64,000 nucleotides of DNA from Corynebacterium ciconiae DSM 44920 (lineage in GTDB: Bacteria > Actinomycetota > Actinomycetes > Mycobacteriales > Mycobacteriaceae). The position numbers and the translations under genes are program-made. Under the pieces are notes generated by a model. It worked only from the letters and a program-made list of their open reading frames with translations. It ran no database searches and was not told the DNA's origin. How positions within the stretch are numbered: the first letter of the stretch is position 1; every line of letters starts with the position of its first letter. Positions 11,818 to 21,328 of this stretch are shown here, piece by piece. The stretch is taken from the NCBI RefSeq assembly GCF_030440575.1, contig NZ_CP047189.1, positions 434,001-498,000 on the forward strand. The letters are read 5' to 3'.

Positions 11818-12486
11818 AGTCGGCCTCTTTTCCAAAAAATAACACGGGAAACATCTCGTAGAATGCCCCCATTTAAGGGTGGAGCGGTGTATGTGAGGCG
11901 CGCAAGCACAGGGGTGCTTATCTGCGCGGCCCTCAGGACATGCACGCTGCGGCACGTGTTGAAACGTTGGTGGTGGCGAGCGTAAGGCGGCCCCAGCAGG
12001 GGCGCGCTCGTCGGCATCAGCGCTTGTTACGTATCCGTAAGTTTAGGAGCCTCAGCTGGGGCAATCAAGAAGCAACCTGCGCAATCGTTGTTAACGGGGT
12101 GGGCGTTGCACCCCCTTTTCTGCTGAGGTGAGAAAAACCGTTGATCCGGCCAAGAAGTGAGCTGGCTAATAAAGGCGCTGGCTGGCGACGTATTTCATGG
12201 TGAACACTTGGTGCAGGCTGAGCATAAGCTGAGCAGGTACTACGTCATACCACTGCGCGGGAACGGGGGTAAAAGCATGTGTGGGAATTGGGGACTGTAA
12301 ACGCCCGTGGGTGTCCGAAATGCTGAGAATGCGCTAGTGGGTCCATTAATCTGCGCCCCGCCTCAGCGTTCAGCTCTACGGCAGCCTGCCGTACCGGCAG
12401 CTGGGCGGGGACGGCTTGGAGGCGAAAACTCAAGGGAAGTGGGCGTCGAAAAGCGATGTCTCGGGGATGCACTAGAGTAATCAGTC
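11818..12486. promoter_or_regulatory. Long divergent control region (lipase / lysS)
   Basis: This 669-bp gap shows no convincing gene. Its clearest feature is the palindrome TTACGTATCCGTAA at 12027-12040 (5-bp arms, 4-bp spacer), about 210 bp upstream of the lipase start, which resembles a TetR-type operator. The lysS ATG has no good ribosome-binding sequence, and the bases just before it (GAGTAATCAGTC) are compatible with a short leader. The rest is unassigned. Confidence 0.35.
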
Positions 12487-14070
12487 ATGAGCGAGCAGAC
12501 CCAGAAGCAAAACCCCGCCCACCGCGCAGATGATGTGCCTGAGCAGCTGCGAATCCGTCGCGAGAAGCGCGCCAAGCTGCTCGCCGAGGGGCGCGATCCG
12601 TACCCGGTAGAGGTTGATCGCACCATCTCGATCTCTGAGCTGCGCTCTCAATTCTTTGTTAACAAAGAGGATGCAGGCCAGCCCCCCGCAGGGGCTACCG
12701 TCCTCGAGGTGGGCGAGGAGACCGACACCGAGGTGGCTATCGCCGGCCGGGTGATCTTCGTGCGCAATACCGGCAAGCTCTGCTTTGCCACCCTGCAGGA
12801 AGGCACCGGCACCACGATGCAGGCCATGCTTTCGCTGCGTGAGGTGGGCGAGGAAGCCCTCGCCAGCTGGAAGCAGGATGTGGATTTGGGCGATATTGTC
12901 TCGGTGCGCGGCCGAGTGATCGCCTCTAAGCGTGGCGAGCTGTCCGTAATGGCTTCGCGTTGGCACATGGCATCGAAGTCGTTGCGCCCGCTGCCGGTGG
13001 CCCACAAGGAGATGAATGAGGACACCCGCGTGCGCCAGCGCTACACGGACCTCATCATGCGTGAACAGGCCCGCCGCAATGCGATGACTCGCATCAAGGT
13101 GATGCGCGCCCTGCGCCACCACTTAGAGGGCGAGGGCTTTGTGGAGGTAGAGACCCCCATGCTGCAGACTCTGCACGGCGGTGCAGCGGCACGGCCCTTT
13201 GTTACCCGTTCCAATGCGATGGATATGGATCTGTATCTGCGCATCGCGCCCGAGCTCTATCTCAAGCGCTGCGTTGTCGGCGGCCTCGAGCGAGTCTTCG
13301 AGGTCAACCGCAACTTCCGCAACGAGGGTGTGGACTCCTCGCATTCGCCCGAGTTCGCAATGCTCGAAACCTACCAGGCGTGGGGTACCTATGAGGACGG
13401 CGCTCGCACCATCCGTGAGCTGATTCAGGCCGTGGCTATGGAGGTCTTTGGCTCCACCACCGTCACCTTGGCGGACGGCACCGAATATGACCTCGGCGGC
13501 GAGTGGACTGAGATCGAGATGTATCCCTCGCTCAACGAGGCACTGCAGCGGAAGTTCCCCGGCCAGCCTGAGGTGACCACCTCCAGCAGCGTCGAGGAGC
13601 TCAAGCAGATCGCCGCCGTCATTGGCCTTGATGTGCCGGCCAAGGGCGGCTGGGGCCATGGCAAGCTCGTGGAGGAAATCTGGGAGGTGCTCTGTGAGGA
13701 TCAGCTCTACGGGCCGATTTTTGTGAAGGACTTCCCCGTGGAAACCTCGCCTCTTACTCGCTCCCACCGCGACAAGGAGGGCGTGACCGAAAAGTGGGAT
13801 TTGTATGTGCGCGGCTTCGAGCTGGCCACCGGCTACTCCGAGCTGGTCGATCCGGTGATTCAGCGCGAGCGCTTCGAGGACCAAGCCCGTTTGGCCGCCG
13901 ATGGCGATGACGAGGCCATGGTGCTGGACGAGGACTTCCTCGCTGCCATGGAACAGGGCATGCCGCCTACGGCCGGCTGCGGTATGGGCATTGACCGCCT
14001 GCTCATGGCGCTCACCGGGCTCGGCATCCGCGAAACGGTGCTCTTCCCGATCGTCAAGCCCGAGCTCTAA
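12487..14070 (+). CDS. lysS: Lysine--tRNA ligase (class II)
   Basis: This 527-residue enzyme charges tRNA-Lys. The N-terminal OB-fold anticodon domain (about residues 70-170) contains [18 protein letters not shown]. The class II core follows with motif 2 [20 protein letters not shown] and motif 3 ending [13 protein letters not shown]. The length and [16 protein letters not shown] start match actinobacterial housekeeping LysS, not the MprF-fused LysX. It converges on the aminoacyl-phosphatidylglycerol synthase gene, whose mycobacterial counterpart is fused to a LysRS domain. Confidence 0.96.
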   Translation: MSEQTQKQNPAHRADDVPEQLRIRREKRAKLLAEGRDPYPVEVDRTISISELRSQFFVNKEDAGQPPAGATVLEVGEETDTEVAIAGRVIFVRNTGKLCFATLQEGTGTTMQAMLSLREVGEEALASWKQDVDLGDIVSVRGRVIASKRGELSVMASRWHMASKSLRPLPVAHKEMNEDTRVRQRYTDLIMREQARRNAMTRIKVMRALRHHLEGEGFVEVETPMLQTLHGGAAARPFVTRSNAMDMDLYLRIAPELYLKRCVVGGLERVFEVNRNFRNEGVDSSHSPEFAMLETYQAWGTYEDGARTIRELIQAVAMEVFGSTTVTLADGTEYDLGGEWTEIEMYPSLNEALQRKFPGQPEVTTSSSVEELKQIAAVIGLDVPAKGGWGHGKLVEEIWEVLCEDQLYGPIFVKDFPVETSPLTRSHRDKEGVTEKWDLYVRGFELATGYSELVDPVIQRERFEDQARLAADGDDEAMVLDEDFLAAMEQGMPPTAGCGMGIDRLLMALTGLGIRETVLFPIVKPEL

Positions 14071-14091
14071 ACCCAACGCTCGGCTCACACC

Positions 14092-14146
14092 AAGACACCG
14101 CCCGCCCCACCAGGTTGAGGCATCTGGCTGGGGCGGGCGGTGTCTT
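14092..14146 (+). terminator. Bidirectional terminator between lysS and the aminoacyl-lipid synthase
   Basis: An 18-bp perfect inverted repeat (AAGACACCGCCCGCCCCA and its complement) with a 19-base loop lies between two convergent genes. Confidence 0.88.
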
Positions 14147-14184
14147 ACTGTGGAAGCGGGCGGGCTGGCACGCGACGAGCAGGG

Positions 14185-16593
14185 CTAAGAACGAGTGGTC
14201 TCAGCACGTTGGCGCTCTTTGCGCTCTGCTTTAGCCTCAGCCCACACGGCGGCGGCTGCCTGGGCATCGCGCAGCTTCACATGCGGCAGATAACAGCGCG
14301 AGACGGCGAGGCCGATGGCAGGCAGCGAGGAGGCGTCGTCATAGCAGAGCAGCCACGAGTGTTCCATGGGCTTGAACTTGCGTTTGAAGGCGGCCAAGGA
14401 GCGGAAGCCGTAGAGTGGTTCGAGCACTCCGCCGAGCTCGCTGAGTACCATGCCGAGCAGGCTGGAGGTGTCGCCGCCTGCGAGCGGGGCCCCAGATAAA
14501 GACACCCATTCAAGCTGCGGGCCATAGATCGTGGGAGCGGTAGTGATGGCCTCGGCAATGAGGAATTCCACTACAGGGCGGAAACCTTCTCGGTCGCGCC
14601 GCATGAAATCCAGCGTGATGCCCACGATCTCGCCGTGCTGGCGCACTGGCAGCCAGCTGGTCACTCCGTGCACGTGAAGGGTGTCATCCACGGCGATGAG
14701 CAGCTGCACCTCGTCGTCGATCAGCTCTGACACCGAGCCGAGCGTAAAGCCCATCTCGGGCAGCGCCTTCTCGGACACCCACTGCTCACTCAAGGCGTGA
14801 ATCTGGGCACGGATCACTGGGCTGGCCTCCGACCACGTGGTCCACTGATAGTGAATATTTTCCTTGGCGGCGCGGTTGCGGGCGGTGCGCACATCCTGAA
14901 ACTTCTTGCCCTTGAACTCGATTCCCACCGACACCACGGACTCCTCTGCCACGTGCAGGGAGCAATACTGCGGGGCGCGGGTAGCGGCGAAATCCTCATT
15001 CACCGAATACCAGGCCACACGCCAACCTTGGCCGCGGGCGTAGCTCTCAAACTCATCGGCCACTTCGGCCCACTCGGCCGGTTCGCGCACCACGGGCGCG
15101 CCCACGGTCACGGCAACGGTGCCGTGGACCCGATAGGCCACAAAACCGCGCTCCTTTTCGGCCACCCAATAACAGTTATGCGGCCAGGTGCTCATCCACG
15201 AGATGTGATCGCCAGTGCCTTCACGCAGGATTCGGCGCACCGCGGCGGGCACCGTGGACGGCGCCGGCGAGGTAAACAGCCGCCACAGCATCAGCGCCAC
15301 CACGGTCCAGAAGATCACCGAGGTCCACTCGTAGCTGAAGCGTTGCAGGCCGGTCTCCGGCAGCAGCGGGGTGGGGGAGAACTTCGACAGCACCGGCGGA
15401 AGGAAACGCCAGGGGAGCTCACGCAGCCCGAGCAGACTGGGAACGAGTGCCAGCCACAGGGCGGACAGCGCTAGGCCGACGGCGGCCAGCACCGCGAGGG
15501 CGCGGCGCAGCGCATGATCGGAGCCGGTGAGGTTAAACAGATGGCGCTGCAACACCAGCGCCACTGCTTGGAGGGCGAAGGGCAGCCACGCGATGCCGAT
15601 ACTGGAAGAGGAGGTCACCACCACCCCAGCGGTGGCCAGCAACATGAGTACCGTGGCGATGAGCGCACGGCGCCGGCCCTTCGCCAATCCATAGCAGAGC
15701 ACCGCAAACACTAAGGCGATCGCCGCGTTGCCTAAGAAGGGGCCAAGCCCTGCCACGTGCACTGCAGAGGTGGCCGCGGTGCAGGCGGAGCTGTGGCGGG
15801 CGGTGGCGCAGATTTCTCGCGCGGTTTCCAAAGACCACTCGGGGGTGGCCACGAAGCGGCCTAGGGCGGAGAACACGGCATCGCTGTGCGGGTTCAACCC
15901 CGCGAGGTAGGGCCCGATCACCACGGCCATGACGGTGGTGGCGTTGATGCGGCGTTGCTCGCGGACAGTGGCCTGCCAATCCCAGTGTCGGGCGGTGAGC
16001 AGCCCGCAGCCACACACCGCGAGCGCCAAGGCCACATCCTGCAGAGTACCGGAGTACAGCACCAGCACCGCCGCGGTCACCACGGCAAAGAATTGCACCC
16101 GCCGGCGCCACACCACTGGGTAGCGGGGTGCGGCCAGCATGCTTACCGCTAGAAGCCATACTGCGGGGGTGAGGATCGAGCCGGTAGCCACCTCCCGAGC
16201 CCAACCGGAGTGAGAATCCCACGTCTCGCCGATCATCACAGCCAGGCTCACCGCAAGGGCGTGGGAGAGGAGAGCCGCCAATAGATAGCGCCAGGTGCCG
16301 AGGGCACGCTCAGCGGAGATGCCCAGCACCAGCAAGCCACAGGTGGCGGGGATAAGCCCCAGCACGGTCTGGGTACTCAGTCCGCTAATGAGTACTTTCT
16401 CCACGTAGCTGTGGGGGCCGAAGACGGCGTCGATGCCTATGGCATGGATGAGCCACGCTCCCGCGATGATGGCGAGGGTGACTGGGCCGGAGGCGAGGTA
16501 CCCGAGCAGACGGGTGCGCACCAGCCCGAGCAAGGTGGGCTCGGGTGCGGGGCTGTGAAGTTGGTCGGCGGTGGCATCGGATGTGCTGGTCAT
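14185..16593 (-). CDS. Aminoacyl-phosphatidylglycerol synthase (MprF/LysX-like, DUF2156)
   Basis: The ATG at 16593 overlaps the stop of the upstream hydrolase (ATGA) and follows GAGGGGG, giving 802 residues. The first ~500 residues form about 12-14 membrane segments. The C-terminal ~300 residues are the soluble LPG-synthase domain (DUF2156), from HISWMSTWPHNCYWV through RNRAAKENIHYQW to FRSLAAFKRKFKP. The family moves an amino acid from charged tRNA to phosphatidylglycerol, reducing surface negative charge. In C. glutamicum a comparable enzyme uses alanine; whether this one uses Ala or Lys cannot be told from the sequence. Confidence 0.85.
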   Translation of the reverse strand: MTSTSDATADQLHSPAPEPTLLGLVRTRLLGYLASGPVTLAIIAGAWLIHAIGIDAVFGPHSYVEKVLISGLSTQTVLGLIPATCGLLVLGISAERALGTWRYLLAALLSHALAVSLAVMIGETWDSHSGWAREVATGSILTPAVWLLAVSMLAAPRYPVVWRRRVQFFAVVTAAVLVLYSGTLQDVALALAVCGCGLLTARHWDWQATVREQRRINATTVMAVVIGPYLAGLNPHSDAVFSALGRFVATPEWSLETAREICATARHSSACTAATSAVHVAGLGPFLGNAAIALVFAVLCYGLAKGRRRALIATVLMLLATAGVVVTSSSSIGIAWLPFALQAVALVLQRHLFNLTGSDHALRRALAVLAAVGLALSALWLALVPSLLGLRELPWRFLPPVLSKFSPTPLLPETGLQRFSYEWTSVIFWTVVALMLWRLFTSPAPSTVPAAVRRILREGTGDHISWMSTWPHNCYWVAEKERGFVAYRVHGTVAVTVGAPVVREPAEWAEVADEFESYARGQGWRVAWYSVNEDFAATRAPQYCSLHVAEESVVSVGIEFKGKKFQDVRTARNRAAKENIHYQWTTWSEASPVIRAQIHALSEQWVSEKALPEMGFTLGSVSELIDDEVQLLIAVDDTLHVHGVTSWLPVRQHGEIVGITLDFMRRDREGFRPVVEFLIAEAITTAPTIYGPQLEWVSLSGAPLAGGDTSSLLGMVLSELGGVLEPLYGFRSLAAFKRKFKPMEHSWLLCYDDASSLPAIGLAVSRCYLPHVKLRDAQAAAAVWAEAKAERKERQRAETTRS

Positions 16594-17876
16594 GTCAGTC
16601 CCCCTCGCTGGGCAATGAAGTCGAAGTCGTGGGCAATGGCTGCGCGCCACACCTGCCAGGTATGGCCGCCGGGATAGCTGCGGTAGGCGCTGTCTACTCC
16701 TACAGCGCGCAGCTGGGTGTCAAAGCCCTGCATAGCCTGCTGGGCATCGTGATCGCGCTCCCCGGCGGCGAGGCGTGCGGCCCGGCCGCGATAGGCGGTG
16801 GATCCAGACTCCTGTGCTGCCTTGAGGATATCGCGCGGATTGTGGGCGGCGAAGGCCGTTTCGCTGCCGTGAAAGAGCTGGTCTACCGTCTGCTGATGGT
16901 TTCCGACCGAGGGTTCGGCCTCACCGGAGTAGTCCAGCACCGTGCCGAAGGCTTCCGGGTGGCGGGAGAAGATCTGGAGCGCACAGGTGCCGCCGTAGGA
17001 CAGCCCACCGATGCTCCACCGGTTGCGATCTGGGGTAGCCCCGAGTGAGGAGATCGCATAATCCGGTACGGCACTACGCACATAATCTTCTACCTCGCCC
17101 ACGCATTTCGGTGCGCCGGCCAAGGTGCCGGTAGCATCCACGCTGAGGATCAGTGGGGCGTTGCCACCGTGGCCGCGCTGGAAGCCATCGGCCACCCGTG
17201 TGAGCTGGCCGGTACTGAACCACTGGGGCGGTGACCCCGGTGAGCCTGGCATGAGCAGCAGCACTGGAAGGGAAGCGCCCCGGAAATACGCCGGCGGGAG
17301 ATAAGCCTGGGCGGGGCGGGGCTGATAGCCCGAACCGCTGGGGATATCGATGTTCACCACGGCACCGATGTCCTCACCATTAGAGCCGGTGGGGCTGCTG
17401 TGTGTCGCGCGCAGCTGCTCGGCCTCGCCGATGGTCATGGTGGCCGCATGCGGCCGCGGATCCAGCGCGCCGAGGGTGGGATAAACCTGATAGGCGGTGT
17501 TGGCCACCATGAGGGATCCGAGCACGGCGAGCAGTGCGCAGGGCACCAGCAGCGCTCCGCGTCGACGCGGCCGCACCGCGAGGCTTGCTACAGCTGCCAG
17601 CACTGCTGCTACTGCCACCCCGCCTGAGAGATAAATCTCGGTGGGGATGTGATCGGGAAAGGGGCGCCAGATCTTTTCCACACCGAGCCAGATCCCGAGG
17701 GGCACGATCACCCCGGTTGCAAGCGCGGCGACAGCGATGCGCCGATGTGCCTGCCGCCCGCGCAGCAGCACGATCGCTGCGGCCACTGCGGCGAACACCA
17801 GTAGCGCGATACTCACTGCGGTGGCGTTCTGCGACGTCAACGGCACCGCCGCGAGCGTCTTCCACACTGTTGTCAT
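16590..17876 (-). CDS. Membrane-anchored esterase/hydrolase paired with the aminoacyl-lipid synthase
   Basis: Starting from ATG 17876 the protein has 428 residues: four N-terminal membrane helices (about 1-130), then an exported alpha/beta hydrolase domain of the esterase D type. The nucleophile is in GLSYGG; an acid in DYSGEAEPS or later and the His in GGHTWQVW complete a plausible triad. A frame extension to 17936 has no ribosome site. The 4-bp overlap with the synthase gene indicates co-translation. In actinobacteria such partners hydrolyse aminoacyl-phosphatidylglycerol, so the pair would set the level of the modified lipid; this substrate is inferred. Confidence 0.78.
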   Translation of the reverse strand: MTTVWKTLAAVPLTSQNATAVSIALLVFAAVAAAIVLLRGRQAHRRIAVAALATGVIVPLGIWLGVEKIWRPFPDHIPTEIYLSGGVAVAAVLAAVASLAVRPRRRGALLVPCALLAVLGSLMVANTAYQVYPTLGALDPRPHAATMTIGEAEQLRATHSSPTGSNGEDIGAVVNIDIPSGSGYQPRPAQAYLPPAYFRGASLPVLLLMPGSPGSPPQWFSTGQLTRVADGFQRGHGGNAPLILSVDATGTLAGAPKCVGEVEDYVRSAVPDYAISSLGATPDRNRWSIGGLSYGGTCALQIFSRHPEAFGTVLDYSGEAEPSVGNHQQTVDQLFHGSETAFAAHNPRDILKAAQESGSTAYRGRAARLAAGERDHDAQQAMQGFDTQLRAVGVDSAYRSYPGGHTWQVWRAAIAHDFDFIAQRGGLT

Positions 17877-18353
17877 AGCCGAAAACACTAGCCCGACCAC
17901 CTTCGGCCACCTAGCCCCATCCGGTGGTGCATACACCTAGAATTCACTACCCCAAGAACAGCCTAAAAGCGCAGCTCATGGGTGTGAGGGCGAGGTGGGT
18001 GCGGGGGAAGTCTGGGGATCGGCTGTGAGCCTGCTGGCTACCGGCTGGGTACTCATCATCAAAGTGCTTAAAACTCGGCTGTGCGCAGGGATGGCCGTAT
18101 CCAAACTGTGCCCAAAACTGTGGTGGATCTCACCGGGGCTGGGGTAGTGGCCAACGGGTTTCGGGGCACGGTGGTGCCTCGGCGGAGGAGGTGGTGGCGG
18201 GTTAGGTGAGGCTGGTGGGAGGGAGTAAAATTCGCCTCACGGTGATCATCCTCATGAGTGGGCGCGCAGCGTGTTGGGCGCCCCTGATGAAGGGTGCATC
18301 CGCCCCCATGTGTTTAGACCTTCACACCTACTGCAAGGAAAGACCTCCCCGGC
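17877..18353. other. Intergenic region, divergent hydrolase / SorC regulator
   Basis: Nothing coding is supported here. A GGGCGCCC palindrome lies near 18280, and an AAGGAAAG about 15 bp before the SorC-regulator ATG is the likely ribosome site. No clear promoter pair was found. Confidence 0.3.
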
Positions 18354-19298
18354 ATGGATGCTCGTGATGAACAGGCCCTCCGCGCGGCGAAGCTCTACTA
18401 CGAATCTGCGATGAGCCAGGCTGAGGTGGCTAGCGAGATGGGGGTCTCGCGCCCCACGGTGGCGAAGCTGTTGCAGCACGCCCGGGAACGCGGCTATGTG
18501 GTGATCCAGATTTTGGATCCGCGCGAGCAGCGTGGCCACGTGGCCGAAACCTTGGTGGAGCGCTTTGGCCAGTATGGGCTCAAGGAGGTGCGGGTGGCCC
18601 AGGTGGCTCGTGATAGCTCGGAGGAGATCCTCAAGGAGCTCGGCCGCATGGGGGCCCTGGTGCTGCAGGAGCACGTGGAAGACGGCCAGCTGGTGGGGGT
18701 TAGTTGGGGAAACACCATGTACGCGGTGGCTCGGGCGCTCAGCGACACCCCGCGCCAAGGCGTGGAGATCGTGCAGCTCAAGGGAGGGTTGAGCTATAGC
18801 AAACGTTCCAGTAACGATATCGAGACCATTAATCTCTTTTGTCGCGCCTTCGGCGCCTATGCCCGCACCCTGCCGCTGCCGGTGATTTTTGATAATGCCG
18901 AAACCAAAACCGTGGTGGAACAGGATCGGCTGATCAGCCACACCCTAGAGCTGGGCGCGCAGACGGACGTAGCCATCTTTACTGTGGGCGCGGTGCGCCG
19001 TGATTCCCTGCCGTTGTCGATGGGCTACCTCAGTGAGGAGGAAATCCAGCAGCTGGAGCGCGACGCGGTGGGCGATGCCTGCTCCCGCTTTTTCACCAGC
19101 GAGGGGGCGATTGCCGCGCCGAGCGTAGATGAGCGCACCGTGGGCATCAGCTTGTCCGATTTGGCGGCCCGCCCCGTGCGGATCCTCGTCGCCGGCGGGC
19201 TATCGAAGGTGGAGGCGATCGCGGCCGCACTGCGCATGGGCCTTGCTACGCACCTAGTGATCGATCATCACACCGCCTGCGCGATCCTCGAGCGTTAA
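18354..19298 (+). CDS. SorC/DeoR-family sugar-binding transcriptional regulator of nucleoside catabolism
   Basis: This 314-residue protein has an N-terminal helix-turn-helix (about residues 18-50, SQAEVASEMGVSRPTVAKLL) and a C-terminal SorC sugar-phosphate effector domain (about 60-312, with VGVSWGNTMYAVA and ILVAGGLSKVEAI). In this family B. subtilis DeoR responds to deoxyribose phosphate and controls dra-nupC-pdp. Its location beside nupC, cdd, deoA and deoC makes it the probable local regulator, acting at the divergent region near 21.15-21.20 kb. The effector is inferred from neighbours. Confidence 0.85.
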   Translation: MDARDEQALRAAKLYYESAMSQAEVASEMGVSRPTVAKLLQHARERGYVVIQILDPREQRGHVAETLVERFGQYGLKEVRVAQVARDSSEEILKELGRMGALVLQEHVEDGQLVGVSWGNTMYAVARALSDTPRQGVEIVQLKGGLSYSKRSSNDIETINLFCRAFGAYARTLPLPVIFDNAETKTVVEQDRLISHTLELGAQTDVAIFTVGAVRRDSLPLSMGYLSEEEIQQLERDAVGDACSRFFTSEGAIAAPSVDERTVGISLSDLAARPVRILVAGGLSKVEAIAAALRMGLATHLVIDHHTACAILER

Positions 19299-19308
19299 AC
19301 ATGGCAAT

Positions 19309-19344
19309 GCCCCCGCCTTCGCCGTAGTGGCGAGGAGCGGGGGC
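19309..19344 (+). terminator. Bidirectional terminator between the SorC regulator and nupC
   Basis: The hairpin GCCCCCGC...CGCC pairs with GGCG...GCGGGGGC, with a small internal loop, between two convergent genes. A copy of the dispersed GCGTCGAYAAGC word begins right after it. Confidence 0.7.
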
Positions 19345-19362
19345 GAGGTGGCGTCGATAAGC
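19343..19362 (+). repeat. Dispersed motif copy, intergenic (sorC-nupC)
   Basis: This 20-bp copy is GCGAGGTGGCGTCGATAAGC. It is identical over all 20 bases to the copy at 6151-6170. Confidence 0.8.
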
Positions 19363-19369
19363 GCCTGCC

Positions 19370-20584
19370 TTATAGGGCGATGATGCCCACGATGGCGGCG
19401 TTGAGCATGTTGGTGCAGAAGCCGGCGAACAGGGCCTTGATGCCCAGCTCGGCGACTTCGGAGCGGTGCTCGGGAACAAGGGCACCGAAGGAGCCGATCT
19501 GGATGGCGATGGAGGAGAAGTTCGCGAACCCAGCTAGGGCGAAGGAGGTGAGCATCACGGACTTTGCGGAGAGATCATCCACGTGCTCGGAGAAGGCGGT
19601 GTAGCCGACGAACTCGTTGAGAATGGTCTTCTGGCCGATGAAGTTACCCACCAGGCTAGCCTCTTCCCAGGGCACACCGATCGCCCACGCGAGCGGGGCG
19701 AGCAGCACGCCGAACAGGCCCTCCAGCGACCAGTTTTCCTGGCCGAAGATGCTGCCGATGCCACCGATACCGGCATTGATCATGGCGATACCGGCGATGA
19801 AGGCCACCAGCAGGCAGGCCACGGTCACGGCGATACGGCCGCCGGAGAGCGCGCCGGCGCCGATAGCATCGATGATGTTGCGGGAATCCTCATCGCGCAC
19901 CTCGCGCACGTTCGCGTTCACTTGGGATTCCTCGGTCTCTGGCATAAGTGCCTTGGCCACCATGAGTGAGCCGGGGGCGTTCATCACAGACGCGGCCAGC
20001 AGATAGGGCAGGGGGGCGCCCAGTAGAGAGTAGCCCACCAAGGTGGAGCCGGCCACGGCGGCGAAACCGCCGGACATGCAGGTAAACAGCTCGGAGCGGG
20101 TGAGCTTGGGCAACCAGGGCTTGATCACCAGCGGCGCCTCGGATTGGCCAAGGAAGACCACCGTGGAGGCCCACACGCCTTCGATCTTGGACACGCCCAG
20201 CACCTTGCGCAGTGCGGTGCCCACGATCTCCACGAACCATTGCAGGATGCGCAGGTAGTACAGGGCGCCGATGATGGCGCCGAGGAAGATGATCACCGGC
20301 AGCACGTTGAGGGCGAAGATGAAGCCCATGTTATCGCCGAAGAGTGGGCCGAAAACGAAGGAGGTGCCTTCGTTGGTGTAGTCGATCAGTTTCTCGATCG
20401 CGCTGGAGACGGCCTCGAGGGCGTGGAAGCCCGGGGTCCACTTCAGCACCAGCAGCGCGAAGGAGACCTGCAGCAGCAGTCCCACGCCGAGGGTGCGCCA
20501 ATTAATCTGGCGGCGGTTCGAAGACAGTGCGATGAGCACTGCGAAGATCACAAATATGCCGATGAGGCCTTGGAAGCGATCCAT
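19370..20584 (-). CDS. nupC: Concentrative nucleoside transporter NupC
   Basis: This 404-residue membrane protein belongs to the CNT family. Ten or so hydrophobic helices are visible, with the family motifs GQSEAPLVIKPWLPKLTRSELFTCMSGGFA split across the middle and LTSFALAGFANFSSIAIQIG near the C-terminus, which form the nucleoside and cation sites. It imports nucleosides with H+ or Na+. It starts three bases after the cdd stop, so cdd-nupC are one operon that feeds deamination and phosphorolysis by the divergent deoA operon. Confidence 0.94.
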   Translation of the reverse strand: MDRFQGLIGIFVIFAVLIALSSNRRQINWRTLGVGLLLQVSFALLVLKWTPGFHALEAVSSAIEKLIDYTNEGTSFVFGPLFGDNMGFIFALNVLPVIIFLGAIIGALYYLRILQWFVEIVGTALRKVLGVSKIEGVWASTVVFLGQSEAPLVIKPWLPKLTRSELFTCMSGGFAAVAGSTLVGYSLLGAPLPYLLAASVMNAPGSLMVAKALMPETEESQVNANVREVRDEDSRNIIDAIGAGALSGGRIAVTVACLLVAFIAGIAMINAGIGGIGSIFGQENWSLEGLFGVLLAPLAWAIGVPWEEASLVGNFIGQKTILNEFVGYTAFSEHVDDLSAKSVMLTSFALAGFANFSSIAIQIGSFGALVPEHRSEVAELGIKALFAGFCTNMLNAAIVGIIAL

Positions 20585-20587
20585 GGG

Positions 20588-21007
20588 TTATGCCTCCTTT
20601 GAGAGGTGTTCGGGCCCGAAGGAATAGGGCAGAAGTTCATCGAAAGCCAAGCTGAGTGGCTCGCCATTCTCGCCCTCGACCACCACCGTGGTGCAGCCGA
20701 ACTCGCGCAGCACTTGGCGGCAGGCGCCGCAGGGCCAGCAGGGTCGGGCCTTGAGGCCCACGATCGCGACGGTGTCGATGCGTCGGCCTGCGTTATCGCT
20801 GGGCTCGGTGTTGGCGATCATGGTTGTGGCGGCGTTGCGTTCGGCGCAGAGGGTGAGCCCATAGGAGGCGTTTTCCACATTGCATCCGGTGTAGAGGCAG
20901 CCGTCAGCGGTGAGCAGGGCGGCGCCCACGGGGAACTCGCTGTAGGGAGCGTAGGCGTGCTCGGCGGCTTCGCGGGCGCGCGCGAGCAGTGTGGCGTGAT
21001 CAACCAT
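20588..21007 (-). CDS. cdd: Cytidine deaminase
   Basis: ATG 21007 follows AAAGGA and gives 139 residues, the size of the homotetrameric enzyme; the longer open frame upstream lacks a ribosome site. The zinc site is complete: CAE in NVENASYGLTLCAERNA supplies Cys and the proton-shuttling Glu, and PCGAC supplies the other two cysteines. It converts (deoxy)cytidine to (deoxy)uridine. It is the first gene of the cdd-nupC operon. Confidence 0.95.
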   Translation of the reverse strand: MVDHATLLARAREAAEHAYAPYSEFPVGAALLTADGCLYTGCNVENASYGLTLCAERNAATTMIANTEPSDNAGRRIDTVAIVGLKARPCWPCGACRQVLREFGCTTVVVEGENGEPLSLAFDELLPYSFGPEHLSKEA

Positions 21008-21042
21008 GCGAAGTGGTCCTTTCACTGGGGGAGAAGAAGCAA

Positions 21043-21054
21043 GCTTGTCGACGC
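21043..21054 (-). repeat. Dispersed motif copy, intergenic (upstream of cdd)
   Basis: The plus strand reads GCTTGTCGACGC, so the minus strand carries GCGTCGACAAGC. The flank extends the match to CGAGGGGGCGTCGACAAGC. Confidence 0.75.
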
Positions 21055-21152
21055 CCCCTCGGACACAGGCTGGGACTGCTGTGAGGCTGCGCACAAGCTC
21101 TTAGCTGATCAGCGTACGGTTCCTCGTCGGAAAGCAAAGCGCGACAGGCGGG

Positions 21153-21202
21153 GAACAATTGCTAATCCGTGTATTGACATTTGTTCTAGGTGGGATGATA
21201 CT
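21153..21202 (+). promoter_or_regulatory. deoA promoter with overlapping inverted repeat (candidate SorC/DeoR operator)
   Basis: TTGACA at 21174-21179 and GATACT at 21197-21202 are 17 bp apart, a textbook promoter reading toward deoA. GAACAATTG (21153-21161) and CATTTGTTC (21178-21186) form an 8-of-9 inverted repeat around the -35. B. subtilis DeoR operators contain a related GAACAA core. Binding by the SorC protein at 18354 is inferred. Confidence 0.6.
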
Positions 21203-21328
21203 GGGTCTCAAAGACCAATATCAAGGGCCTACCTAACTTTTAGGGAGTCGCGGTGAGTGAGGTCACGGGCCGCGGCTTGAGTACTCAGCACAGGGAACTC
21301 GACACAGAAAAGAGGACTGAGAGGCGAT

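Noticed and set aside
11818..11955. N-terminal 46-residue extension of the secreted lipase
   Set aside because: It is Cys/His-rich and would bury the clear signal peptide, which begins at the GTG with a good ribosome site.
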